Source: Chryseobacterium nepalense (GTDB lineage Bacteria > Bacteroidota > Bacteroidia > Flavobacteriales > Weeksellaceae). From it: a stretch of 64,000 nucleotides of DNA. The position numbers and the translations under genes are program-made. The stretch covers positions 434,001-498,000 of the forward strand of contig NZ_CP096203.1 of the NCBI RefSeq assembly GCF_023195755.1, read 5' to 3'. Shown here in pieces: positions 33,721-42,283 of the stretch; position 1 is the first letter of the stretch, and each line of letters starts with the position of its first letter. The notes beneath the pieces are model-generated. The model was not told the origin of the DNA. It worked only from the letters and a program-made list of their open reading frames with translations, and made no database searches.

Positions 33721-34884
33721 ATGATAAAAATCCTTTACACCTTATTTCTATTCTCAGCAGTTACGGTTTTCGGGCAGGGGAAAAACTTTTTTGAAAAAGG
33801 GGAGGTGCAGCTGCAGCAGCCTGTTGAAAAAGTCGGCCTGAGATATGAAAACAACCTGCCGTTTGTAAAGGTGAACATCAGCGGGAAAACCTACAATTTT
33901 ATTTTCGATTCCGGGGCGCCGACGGTTATTTCCCAGGCGATTTACAAAGAACTCAACCTCAGGAAAAAATACAAAAGATCCATTAAAGATTCTGATGAAA
34001 AGGTGCAGCAGCAGATCTTCACCGAACTTCCGGAAATGAAAGTGGACAACCTTGTTTTCAAAAACGTAGGCGCTATTGTTCTTGATCTAAACTCAGCGGA
34101 ACTGGGATGCCTGAAAGTGGATGGCATTATCGGAGCCAATCAGATGGCAAAACTCTTCTGGAAAGTCAACTATTCCGAAAACATCCTGGAAGCTTCAGCA
34201 GATCTTTCCAATTTTAACGTCCAGGATTATGACATTGTGATTCCTTTTGACAGTCAGCCGCAAAAGACGCCTGTCATTACCGCATCGCTTCTCCATAAAG
34301 ATATAAAACTGACTTTCGATACCGGATTTACAGGCAGGCTGGAAATTTCCGGCGATGGCATCGATCCCAAAACCTTTCAGCATGTGATCAAAACTTTCGG
34401 GACACGTACTACCGGCGCTTTCGGGACCGCCACTCCGGCAGCTGGATATATTTTCCGTGCCGATTCCCTGAAAATGGGAAATACAGTGTTTCAGGATGAA
34501 AAGATAGGCTCAGGAAAAACGGATCTTATCGGGAATGAATTCTTTAAAGATTTCACCTTCATCCTCGACTGGAAAAACAACAAAATCTACATGAAAAGAA
34601 TCGCCAAAAGTCCTTCAACTCTTGAGTCGTTCGGTTTCAGTTATAGGTTTGTCAATGGCAATGCAATGGTAACTTTTGTTTTCGAAGAAGACAATTTTCC
34701 ACTGAAAATCGGGGACGCTATTCTCAGCATGAACGGAATTTCTTTCCAGAATCTTGATAAAGAAAAGTCGTGTTATTATTTCATTAACCGCGTGGAAAAA
34801 GATCTGGATCGCCTGAAATTACAGATAAAACGAGGCGGTAAGATCATTGATATACAAATGAATAAAAAGGTGTATCTGAAGTAG
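33721..34884 (+). CDS. retropepsin-like aspartyl protease with PDZ-like domain
   Basis: A 387-residue exported protein: signal peptide 1-19, then two aspartyl-protease lobes. FIFDSGAPTVIS (60-71, Asp63) and LTFDTGFTGRLEI (197-209, Asp200) are the paired catalytic motifs, each followed by a flap-type strand (GIIGAN, LIGNEFF). A C-terminal PDZ-like segment (about 305-385) contains FPLKIGDAILSMNGISF. Such proteins occur widely in Bacteroidota envelopes. A 9-bp inverted repeat (33696-33704 with 33709-33717) sits directly before the start codon. Confidence 0.88.
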   Translation: MIKILYTLFLFSAVTVFGQGKNFFEKGEVQLQQPVEKVGLRYENNLPFVKVNISGKTYNFIFDSGAPTVISQAIYKELNLRKKYKRSIKDSDEKVQQQIFTELPEMKVDNLVFKNVGAIVLDLNSAELGCLKVDGIIGANQMAKLFWKVNYSENILEASADLSNFNVQDYDIVIPFDSQPQKTPVITASLLHKDIKLTFDTGFTGRLEISGDGIDPKTFQHVIKTFGTRTTGAFGTATPAAGYIFRADSLKMGNTVFQDEKIGSGKTDLIGNEFFKDFTFILDWKNNKIYMKRIAKSPSTLESFGFSYRFVNGNAMVTFVFEEDNFPLKIGDAILSMNGISFQNLDKEKSCYYFINRVEKDLDRLKLQIKRGGKIIDIQMNKKVYLK

Positions 34885-34997
34885 TTTCCTTTCTAAAGAT
34901 GCTTACAATAATAGGAACAGTTTTTATCCTACCATAAATCTGCTAGATCAGCAAAATCAGCGGGAGAAACAAATTAATCTTTTTTAATTTTCAGTAC

Positions 34998-36092
34998 AAA
35001 GAACGCTTGGTTATTTAATTAAATATTGCGCTTATCCCCGTTCGCAAAGGAGTTCCACTCAGCAAATGAAAGATGTATTTTAAAGATTAACAATTTTGAA
35101 TTCAGCATTGCTGTCACTTGCTGAACAGAGTGCCCTTGCGAGCGTAAATTAACAAACAATAAAATATTGCCTTGCGGACGTATCGTTAATGTATATAATA
35201 TCAATCATTTTTTAATTAGTCCCTCAGATCCCACAGATTCCACAGATAATCCAAATTCAATCAAGAGCTTCATCAAATCAACTTGTTGATTACTCTTTGT
35301 TCCTTAAATAATACGGTTATTTATCATCATCTTTGCGATTGAATTCATACATAATAACATTGCATTGCGATCATAATATTAAAAATAAGAAAACTTTATT
35401 TTATCGCAAAGAACGCTTGGTTATTAATTAATATCTTGCGTCTATTTCCGTTCGCAAAGGCGTTCTACTCAGCAAATGAAAGATGTATTTAAAGATTAAC
35501 AATTTTGAATTCAGCATTGTTATCACTTGCTGAACAGAGTGCCCTTGCGAGCGTAAATTAACAAACAATAAAATATTGCCTTGCGGACGTAGCGTTAATG
35601 TATATAATATCAATCATTTTTTAATTAGTCCCGCAGATCATACAAATAATCCAGATTAAATCATGAGCTTTCAAATCAACTTGTTGATTACTCTTTGCTC
35701 CTTAAATAATACGGTTATTTATCATCATCTTTGCGATTGAAAATCCATACACAATAAACATTGCTTCACGATCATAGTATTAAAAATAAGAAAAGACCTT
35801 ATTTTTTATCGCAAAGAACGCTTGGTTATTAATTAATATCTTGCGTCTATTTCCGTTCGCAAAGGCGTTCCACTCAGCAAATGATAAATGTGTTTTTAAA
35901 GATTAATAATTTTGAATTCAACATTGCTGTCACTTGCTGAACAGAGTGCCCTTGCGCTCGATAATACACACACAATAAAACATTTCCTTGCGAACGTAGC
36001 GTTAAATGTAAATAATAGTAATCAGTTTTTTAATTCTCCCGCAGATCACACAGATTACACAGATTAGATCGTGCGCTTCATCAAATCAACTC
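34998..36092. repeat. three tandem direct repeats of about 407 bp
   Basis: Unit starts, marked by AAAGAACGCTTGGTTATT, are at 34998, 35408 and 35813, so the periods are 410 and 405. Copies 1 and 2 are almost identical over their length; copy 3 is more diverged and ends early, near 36092. Each holds GTTCGCAAAGG, CACTTGCTGAACAGAGTGCCCTTGCG, a TTGCGGACGT or TTGCGAACGT block and a purine-rich CAGATC..CACAGATT tract. Confidence 0.92.
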
Positions 36093-36162
36093 AAAAACAT
36101 TAATACAATATTTCATTGTTTAATAATATATTGTTGTTTATGGGAAGTAAAAGCAAATTGTG

Positions 36163-36333
36163 CCGGAAAGTTTGCTGCAGGGGTGCGACAGCCATTCCCG
36201 GTTACCGGAAAGCTTCCTGCAGGGTGCGGCAGCCTTTCGGGTGTTCCCGAAAGTTCACTGCAGGGTGCAGCAGCCTTTCGGGAACACCCGAAAGTTCATT
36301 ACTAGGGTGCGACAGGTTTTCGGGAAAGTATGC
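36163..36333. repeat. four tandem 42-bp GC-rich repeats
   Basis: Units start at 36163, 36205, 36247 and 36288 with CCGRAAGTT or CCGGAAAGC and share CTGCAGGGTGCGRCAGCC. Junctions form hairpins: CTTTCGGG/CCCGAAAG at 36234-36253 with loop TGTT, and at 36275-36294 with loop AACA, the second being the exact reverse complement of the first. GC content is far above the flanks. Confidence 0.88.
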
Positions 36334-36346
36334 TAAGAAATCATCT

Positions 36347-36376
36347 CAAAAAAACCGCTCTTAAAAAAGAACGGTT
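36347..36376 (-). terminator. terminator of the M28 peptidase gene
   Basis: A 10-bp stem with one mismatch (36353-36362 with 36367-36376); the A-run on its left reads as a U-tract on the minus strand. It lies just past the stop of the peptidase gene. Confidence 0.6.
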
Positions 36377-36383
36377 AAATTAT

Positions 36384-37739
36384 CTACCAGTTTTTATCAA
36401 TCATATAAATAAGCTGGGTCATCGCTACAGCGCCTAAAAGAAGTTCTCTTCGGTTTACCTTTTCAAAAGTATCTTCTTCGGTGTGGTGGATATCAAAATA
36501 CCGCTGAGAATCCGGAACCAGCTCTGCCGCCGGAATGCCCATATCATGAAGAGGATATAAATCCGTCCCGGAATAGGTGTTTTTAAAATCATAAATTCCG
36601 TACGGTAAGAAAAGTTCCGACCAGCTTTGGATTTGCTTTCTTTTTTCCGGATCCATATCCAGGGAAATTCCTCTCGGGGTAAATCCGCCCGCATCGGATT
36701 CTATTGCGAAAAGATGTTTCTCATTGCTTTCTTTGGCAATTTTTCCGTACTGAACACCGCCTCTGACTCCGTTTTCTTCATTGGCAAAACACACCACCCG
36801 GATCGTATGGTTATTCCGGATTTCCAGGTTTTTAAAAGTCCTCAATACTTCGATGCTCTGGACAATTCCGGCGCCGTCATCATGGGCTCCTTCCCCCACA
36901 TCCCAGGAATCGAGATGTCCGCCGACGACAATGACGCTTTGATCTTTCTTACCGGTAATTTCTCCGATAACAGAGTGGGAGCGCCTTTCGCCTTTCATCC
37001 CACAGTTGGAATTAAGCTTTGCCGTAACTTTTTGGGATTGCAGCAGTTCGGCAAGTTCATCTGCAGTAGTGCTTCCGATGGCAACGGCAGGAATTTTTTG
37101 TTCATCTGCATAACGCATTGCCCCGGTATGCGGTACGTCGTCAAATGCCGAGGAAAGTGAACGGATTATGGTAAACTTACCACCCTTTTTTGCAGTTAAA
37201 GAAGCGGCAGTTGTTCTGTATTTCGCAGCATCGCTATATCCTAAGAACGTTTCGATATACGACTGGCTGAAAGGATAATTGAAGAAAACAATTTTATCCT
37301 TCACCTGTTCCGGAGAAAGTTTTTCATATTCGTCCATTGAGCGCACCATAATGATTTCGCCGGAAACGTCTTTGCCGCCGGTTCCTTCGGAATTACCCAA
37401 CGAAAGCATTTTTAAGCTTTTCCAGTTTCCTTTTGCTGTTTTGATGTACAAAGATTCTTTTCCTCTCACCCAGACCGGAATCATCACTTCCTGGAGCCAC
37501 ACTTTATCTGCTCCGGCTTCCCGAAGTTTTTGTGCAGACCATTGTACGGCCTTCTCGTAGGATTCTGAACCGCTGAGACGGTGACCGATATTTTTAGTAA
37601 GCTCACGGAGTTCGGTGTAGCTTTTTCCTTTATTTAAAATTTCCGTGGAAATTTTTGCAAATTGTATGGAGTCTTTTTTTGCCTGTGCGGAAACAGCGAT
37701 GCTTCCGGCTAAAAGAATGGTGCTTAAAATATTTTTCAT
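36384..37739 (-). CDS. M28 family zinc metallopeptidase (intact)
   Basis: An exported 451-residue peptidase (signal peptide 1-20) of the M28 / glutamate carboxypeptidase-like type, with a PA-like insert (about 120-240). The co-catalytic zinc site looks complete: His275 in VGGHLDSWD, Asp288 in HDDGAG, Glu321 (general base) and Glu322 in FANEENG, Asp349 in ESDAGG and His419 in IHHTEED. Probable aminopeptidase or dipeptidase of the periplasm. It is a paralogue of the gene at 38494-39900, with a small membrane-protein gene between them. Confidence 0.93.
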   Translation of the reverse strand: MKNILSTILLAGSIAVSAQAKKDSIQFAKISTEILNKGKSYTELRELTKNIGHRLSGSESYEKAVQWSAQKLREAGADKVWLQEVMIPVWVRGKESLYIKTAKGNWKSLKMLSLGNSEGTGGKDVSGEIIMVRSMDEYEKLSPEQVKDKIVFFNYPFSQSYIETFLGYSDAAKYRTTAASLTAKKGGKFTIIRSLSSAFDDVPHTGAMRYADEQKIPAVAIGSTTADELAELLQSQKVTAKLNSNCGMKGERRSHSVIGEITGKKDQSVIVVGGHLDSWDVGEGAHDDGAGIVQSIEVLRTFKNLEIRNNHTIRVVCFANEENGVRGGVQYGKIAKESNEKHLFAIESDAGGFTPRGISLDMDPEKRKQIQSWSELFLPYGIYDFKNTYSGTDLYPLHDMGIPAAELVPDSQRYFDIHHTEEDTFEKVNRRELLLGAVAMTQLIYMIDKNW

Positions 37740-37899
37740 GTATTTTCAATACTAATTATAATTGGTTTGATGGGTAACTTCTTAGTGAAAGAAGCATATA
37801 ATAATTTTAAATTAATTTATTAAAATCATTAAATTAATATTTAAATCTTCTATTTTTTAATGTTAAAAATAAATTAGTTATATGCTGATGTCTTTCCTG

Positions 37900-38364
37900 T
37901 TAAGCTTTAATTTCAACATCTAGCTGTCTTCCTTCAGCTTCCGCTTTTTTATCAAGAGAAGTGCCGACGGCAATGCCAATGACCATCCCGATAGGTAATC
38001 CGATGCTGAGCAGTGCAATATTTCCTATCAGCAGCCCGAATGCAACACCAATTGGAAGCCCGAACGCGCCCATCCCTGCAGCCAGCCATACATTACGATA
38101 GTAGTTTTTAGGGACGATTTTATGTTCTTTTTCAAGAAGTTTGATGATGCCGGTTTGCTTTTGTTTCAGCATTTTATATAAATCTTTATCCCTTAAAGAA
38201 GTGGCGCTGATTGCTGCGGTCTCGCTGTTGATCTTTTGTACTGTTTCTTCCGAAATTTTCTTTTTATCAAGCTCGTTCAGGAGGTGTTGCAGCTGGTCAT
38301 AGAGTGCTTTGGTTTTGGTATCGGCAAGAAGTTCAGGTTTCAGGTCAGGTTTGATGATTTCCAT
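37900..38364 (-). CDS. hypothetical membrane protein
   Basis: A 154-residue protein from ATG38364; the frame extends 15 codons upstream but the longer N-terminus is not convincing. The N-terminal two-thirds is helical and charged (about 1-90, with a probable coiled coil around 20-60). Two adjacent hydrophobic Gly/Leu/Ile-rich segments (about 96-116 and 117-138) form a helical hairpin. It ends with a charged tail. I do not recognise the family. It lies between the two M28 paralogues on the same strand. Confidence 0.7.
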   Translation of the reverse strand: MEIIKPDLKPELLADTKTKALYDQLQHLLNELDKKKISEETVQKINSETAAISATSLRDKDLYKMLKQKQTGIIKLLEKEHKIVPKNYYRNVWLAAGMGAFGLPIGVAFGLLIGNIALLSIGLPIGMVIGIAVGTSLDKKAEAEGRQLDVEIKA

Positions 38365-38493
38365 GTAATATTTATAGTGGTTATTTTTATAAAACGCAAG
38401 GTTGCACAAAGTTCTTTATATTTGAGATACAAATTTTGTATGAAACTTCGTTTTTCCTGCGATATAAGAGTTATTTAAATTTCTATTTTATTG

Positions 38494-39900
38494 CTACCAG
38501 TTGTTGTCGATTATAAAAATCATCTGTGTCATGGCGACAGCGCCGAGAAGAAGTTCTCTTTTATTTACCTTATCAAAGGTATCTTCCACAGAATGATGAT
38601 AATCGAAATATCTTTGCGTATCAACCACCAGTTCAGCCAGCGGAATATCAAGCTTTTTCAATGGCGAAATATCCTGAATGGCATCTGTCTGGTCAAAATC
38701 ATAGACTCCATAAGGAAGGAAATAGTTTTTCCATTCAAAGATCTGTCTTCGCCTCTGAGGAGACATATCCAGTGAAAATCCTCTTGGGGAATATCCTCCG
38801 GCATCTGTTCCTAACGCAAAAACGTGTTTTTCCTCTTTCTTTTTCACATAAGCAGCATACATTTCACGGCCTTGTCCGCCATTTTCACTGTTTGCATACA
38901 ATACAACTCTTATGGTGTGATTATTTTCAATACCTAGAGCTTTGAAGGTTCTTAAAACTTCAATACATTGCGCAACACCGGTACCGTCGTCAATTGCACC
39001 TTCTCCAAAATCCCAGCAATCAAGTTGAGCACCCAGAACGATTACTTTAGAATCTTTTTTACCGGGAATTTCCGCAATGATATTGGGATTGATAGTTTCG
39101 CCTTTCGATTCTGCGGTCATGTTGATTTTAGCGGTAACTTTCTGCTTTTTCAGCAGGTTTTCAAGTTCATCTGCCGATCTGGCTCCTATGGTGAGAGCCG
39201 GAATTTTTACTTTATCATCCGGTTCATAATAAATCATCTTTGCATGTGGCGTATCATCGTTAGCGGTGGTTAATGACCGTATGATTAATGCTTTTGCTCC
39301 GGTTTTGGCTATCACAGAAGGTGAAATCAGCTTTGATTTTGCGGCAATAAGATAGGAATCACTTGTATTGATAATTTTCGGGTCCATAGGAAGGTTTACA
39401 AAAACGACCTTATCTTTCAGCTGACCTATCGACATGGCATTCAATTCTGAAGTAGTGCTGATCAATATGATTTCTCCGGTAAGATCTTTTCCTCCGGTGC
39501 CTTCAGAGTTGCCGAAAGACAGCATCCTGATATTTTTCCAGTCTCCGTTTCCTGCTTTTATCTGAAGGGATTCTCTTCCTCTTATCCAGACCGGAACTTT
39601 TGCTTCCTGCCTCCAGATCATTTCCACACCTATTTCTTTCAGCTTTCTTTCAGCCCATTCCACTGCTTTAATATATCCCGGAGTAGCGCTGAAGCGTGGA
39701 CCAATCCCTTTGGTAAGTTCTCCCAGATTGTTATAGGCCATACCGTTCACCATGATTTCATCCGAAATTTTTTTAAACTCATCATGATAGTTGAGTTTTT
39801 GGGTGATGGCAGTCTTTTTTACCGGCTTTTTTACCGGTTTTTTCTGAGAAAATAAAAATCCACCCAAAAAGAGTGGAATGATAATGAAGATCTTTTTCAT
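38494..39900 (-). CDS. M28-like peptidase paralogue with degenerate active site
   Basis: 468 residues with a signal peptide (1-18) and a KKPVKKPVKK linker; co-linear with the 36384-37739 product, with many shared blocks (VWIRGRESL, SFGNSEGTGGKD, SPRGFSLDM, the C-terminal NKRELLLGAVAMTQ). The metal site is altered. The first zinc ligand His is Gln292 (LGAQLDCWD against VGGHLDSWD) and the catalytic Glu is Ser338 (ANSENG against ANEENG), while Asp305, Glu339, Asp366 and His436 remain. It is therefore likely a non-catalytic or functionally changed paralogue. DNA reading confirms both substitutions. Confidence 0.92.
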   Translation of the reverse strand: MKKIFIIIPLFLGGFLFSQKKPVKKPVKKTAITQKLNYHDEFKKISDEIMVNGMAYNNLGELTKGIGPRFSATPGYIKAVEWAERKLKEIGVEMIWRQEAKVPVWIRGRESLQIKAGNGDWKNIRMLSFGNSEGTGGKDLTGEIILISTTSELNAMSIGQLKDKVVFVNLPMDPKIINTSDSYLIAAKSKLISPSVIAKTGAKALIIRSLTTANDDTPHAKMIYYEPDDKVKIPALTIGARSADELENLLKKQKVTAKINMTAESKGETINPNIIAEIPGKKDSKVIVLGAQLDCWDFGEGAIDDGTGVAQCIEVLRTFKALGIENNHTIRVVLYANSENGGQGREMYAAYVKKKEEKHVFALGTDAGGYSPRGFSLDMSPQRRRQIFEWKNYFLPYGVYDFDQTDAIQDISPLKKLDIPLAELVVDTQRYFDYHHSVEDTFDKVNKRELLLGAVAMTQMIFIIDNNW

Positions 39901-39952
39901 TTATTTTACCGTTCTTTTTCCATGCTAAAAGTAACGAAAAAATGGTTAGTAT

Positions 39953-41197
39953 TTATTGTTTCATATCGTACATCAGGAGTGCAGTAACCAATTTAGGCTC
40001 AATGAATGTACATTTCGGAGGCATACTCAGCTTTAAATCTGAAATTTTAATCATATCGTTAAAGCTTACGGGATAAATTCCGAATCCCGCTTTGCCACCA
40101 CCACTATCAATTCTTTCTTTGAGATGGCTGATTCCTTCTATATTGGATGTTCCTTTGATATAATCGATTTTTTCAGAGCTGTCCGGGTCTTCAATTTTCA
40201 AAATATTTTTGAAAACATATTTATCAAGAAGGTGGTGATCCAGGTTATCAAGAGACATTTCCTGTGAACGCAGGTCATGTTTTACGTGAAGTGAGTAGAA
40301 TTTACCATCCATGTACATTGAGATATGGAATTTCTGCGAAGGGAAATAGGCCGTTTCTCCTTTTTCGTGGATGAGGAAATACGTTTCCAGCTCTTTTAAA
40401 AATTCTTCGTTTGACAGTCCGTTAAGATCCGTTACGATTCTGTTGTAATCATGGATTTTAATAGACTGGTTGGAAACGATAAAGCTGTAGACGAAGTTGT
40501 AAAGTTCTGTTCCGTTATGTCTTTTGTTTTTGTCTTTCTGATGTTTGGCATTCAGTGCCGTAGAACCTATTCTGTGGTGGCCGTCTGCAATGTAAAAAGA
40601 ATCAATCTGATCAATCACTTCCTTGAACTGCTGTAATTTAAGACGGTTGTCGATCCTCCAGATTTTATGCCTGATTCCTTTGGTATCAACGTGGTTAAAG
40701 ATTGGAACGTTTTTTTCCTCATGGTTCATGAGAAGTTCAATCTTCGAATTAGCAGGGTAGGTAAGCAAAACCGGTTCTGCCTGAAGGTTTACTTTTTCCA
40801 GGTAATGCGCAAGCTTTTCTTTTTTCTGCGGAATGGTACTTTCGTGCCTTTTAATCTTTCCGTTCCAGAAATCTTCAATACTAGCCAATCCTAAAAGTCC
40901 TCTGAAAACCTGTTTGTTGGGATAGATCTGCTCATAAAGATAATAGGCCGAATTGTCCTGAACGAGCTTATTTTCGTCCATCAGTTCTTCAAATGTAGAA
41001 CGGATTTTTCTTAAATTCCTATCAATATCTTTGGATTTACTTACAACATAAGGTTTTATCATATTAATGTAAGTATCTTCAACTTGAGCTTTTTCCGCTA
41101 TCTCTTCTTGGGTGAAGTTATCAAGAGGGTGAGTAGGGAAAGTACTCTCATAGTCTTTATGAGGTCTTATTCCGCGAAAAGGTTTAAAAACAGGCAT
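39953..41197 (-). CDS. DUF1015 family protein, serA/serC neighbour
   Basis: A 414-residue DUF1015 protein, starting MPVFKPFRGIRPHKD. The key motif is FYIADGHHRIGS (201-212), which resembles the DGHHR loop of ParB/Srx-fold enzymes such as the serine kinases SerK and SbnI. The C-terminal half includes MSLDNLDHHLLDKYVF and GKAGFGIYPVSF. Its start is three bases after the serA stop on the same strand, so it is co-transcribed. A role in serine or phosphoserine metabolism is inferred from this context only. Confidence 0.88.
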   Translation of the reverse strand: MPVFKPFRGIRPHKDYESTFPTHPLDNFTQEEIAEKAQVEDTYINMIKPYVVSKSKDIDRNLRKIRSTFEELMDENKLVQDNSAYYLYEQIYPNKQVFRGLLGLASIEDFWNGKIKRHESTIPQKKEKLAHYLEKVNLQAEPVLLTYPANSKIELLMNHEEKNVPIFNHVDTKGIRHKIWRIDNRLKLQQFKEVIDQIDSFYIADGHHRIGSTALNAKHQKDKNKRHNGTELYNFVYSFIVSNQSIKIHDYNRIVTDLNGLSNEEFLKELETYFLIHEKGETAYFPSQKFHISMYMDGKFYSLHVKHDLRSQEMSLDNLDHHLLDKYVFKNILKIEDPDSSEKIDYIKGTSNIEGISHLKERIDSGGGKAGFGIYPVSFNDMIKISDLKLSMPPKCTFIEPKLVTALLMYDMKQ

Positions 41198-41200
41198 ATT

Positions 41201-42163
41201 TTATTGTATAGTTTCTTTTATTTTGATAATTTGTTCTGCAAGTTCCACCCCGATTTTTTCCTGGGCATCTACCGTATTTCCGCCCACGTGCGGAGACAGG
41301 GACAGAGCAGGGTTCATCAGCAGAAGAACTTCCGGATTGGGTTCTTTTTCAAAAACGTCCAGTGCAGCGCCGGCAACTTTCCCGGATTCGATAAAATCGA
41401 TCAGGGATACTTCATTGATGACACCGCCTCTTGCAGTATTTACAATATAGACTCCATCCTTCATTTTTTCAAACTGGGGAGTATCTATGATATATTCATT
41501 TGTTTTCGGAGTATTGATGCTGATAAAGTCTGCTTCTTTAAGGAATGCATCCATATCGTTGGTAGAAGTAATTTCAAAATTTAAAGTCTGACCGTCAAAA
41601 AATTCAAGCGTAAGAACTTTTGTTTTTGGTTTTCTTGTGAGAACAATGACTTTCATTCCCAGAGAAATTCCCATTTTCACTACTTCCTGGCCTATACTTC
41701 CAAAGCCGATTACTCCTAAGGTTTTTCCTGAAAGTTCATATGCTTTGCTGAACGACTTTTTCATTGCATCGAAATGGGTTTCTCCTTCCAGCGGCATCAG
41801 TCTGTTGGATTCATGAAGAAATCTTGCCAGTGAGAAAAAATGCCCGAAAACAAGTTCTGCAACGGATTTCGATGAAGCAGTCGGCGTATTGATAACATAC
41901 AGTCCTTTATCAATCGCATACTCCACGTCGATATTATCCATTCCGATACCGCCTCTTCCGATGATTTTGAGGCCTGGACAGGCATCTATCAGGTCCTGTC
42001 TTACTTTGGTAGCGCTTCTTACCAGCAGAACATCAACGTTATTTTCGTTGATGAAATTGATGACATGATCCTGCGCAACCCTGTTATCCAGAATTTCAAT
42101 TCCTGCATTCTTTAATGCCTGTTCACCTGCTTTGGAAATACCGTCGTTAGCTAAAACTTTCAT
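41201..42163 (-). CDS. serA: D-3-phosphoglycerate dehydrogenase (short form)
   Basis: A 320-residue 2-hydroxyacid dehydrogenase without an ACT domain, that is, the short PGDH type. GRGGIGMDNID (69-79), NAD loop VIGFGSIGQE (151-160), VNTARGGVIN with Arg245, the acid Glu in DVFEKEP and SPHVGG with His292 give the complete Arg-Glu-His active site. It oxidises 3-phosphoglycerate as the first step of serine synthesis. It lies between serC and DUF1015. Lacking ACT, it is probably not allosterically inhibited by serine. Confidence 0.92.
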   Translation of the reverse strand: MKVLANDGISKAGEQALKNAGIEILDNRVAQDHVINFINENNVDVLLVRSATKVRQDLIDACPGLKIIGRGGIGMDNIDVEYAIDKGLYVINTPTASSKSVAELVFGHFFSLARFLHESNRLMPLEGETHFDAMKKSFSKAYELSGKTLGVIGFGSIGQEVVKMGISLGMKVIVLTRKPKTKVLTLEFFDGQTLNFEITSTNDMDAFLKEADFISINTPKTNEYIIDTPQFEKMKDGVYIVNTARGGVINEVSLIDFIESGKVAGAALDVFEKEPNPEVLLLMNPALSLSPHVGGNTVDAQEKIGVELAEQIIKIKETIQ

Positions 42164-42283
42164 TTTTTATTTGATTTAAGATTTAAAAAATTAATGTATT
42201 TAAAAATTCCAAATCGGCTCGCAAATTAAGAAAATTTAAAATAATGGTATTCATTTTTTAATCTCTGAATTTTTAATCTTTAA

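Larger units (their letters stand above)
34885..36383. other. 1.5-kb non-coding region filled with repeats
   Basis: No credible gene. The 60-aa minus-strand frames at about 35019-35204 and 35428-35613 are near-identical only because they lie in two copies of the same repeat, and the 82-codon plus-strand frame at 36116-36364 is a translation of the 42-bp repeats. Before the arrays, 34930-34975 (ATCTGCTAGATCAGCA...GCGGGAGA) is a further degenerate copy of the CAGATC/CACAGATT motif found inside the repeats. Confidence 0.75.

Noticed and set aside
35019..35613. Two nearly identical 60-aa minus-strand ORFs as a gene family
   Set aside because: They fall at the same position in two copies of a tandem repeat and differ by a frameshift at the C-terminus, so similarity reflects DNA duplication, not coding selection.
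34998..36092. CRISPR array
   Set aside because: The repeats are about 407 bp and contiguous without unique spacers, and no cas gene is present in the window.
36116..36364. 82-aa Cys-rich plus-strand ORF
   Set aside because: It is a translation of the 42-bp GC-rich repeats with arbitrary frame; codon use is unlike genes here and no start signal is evident.
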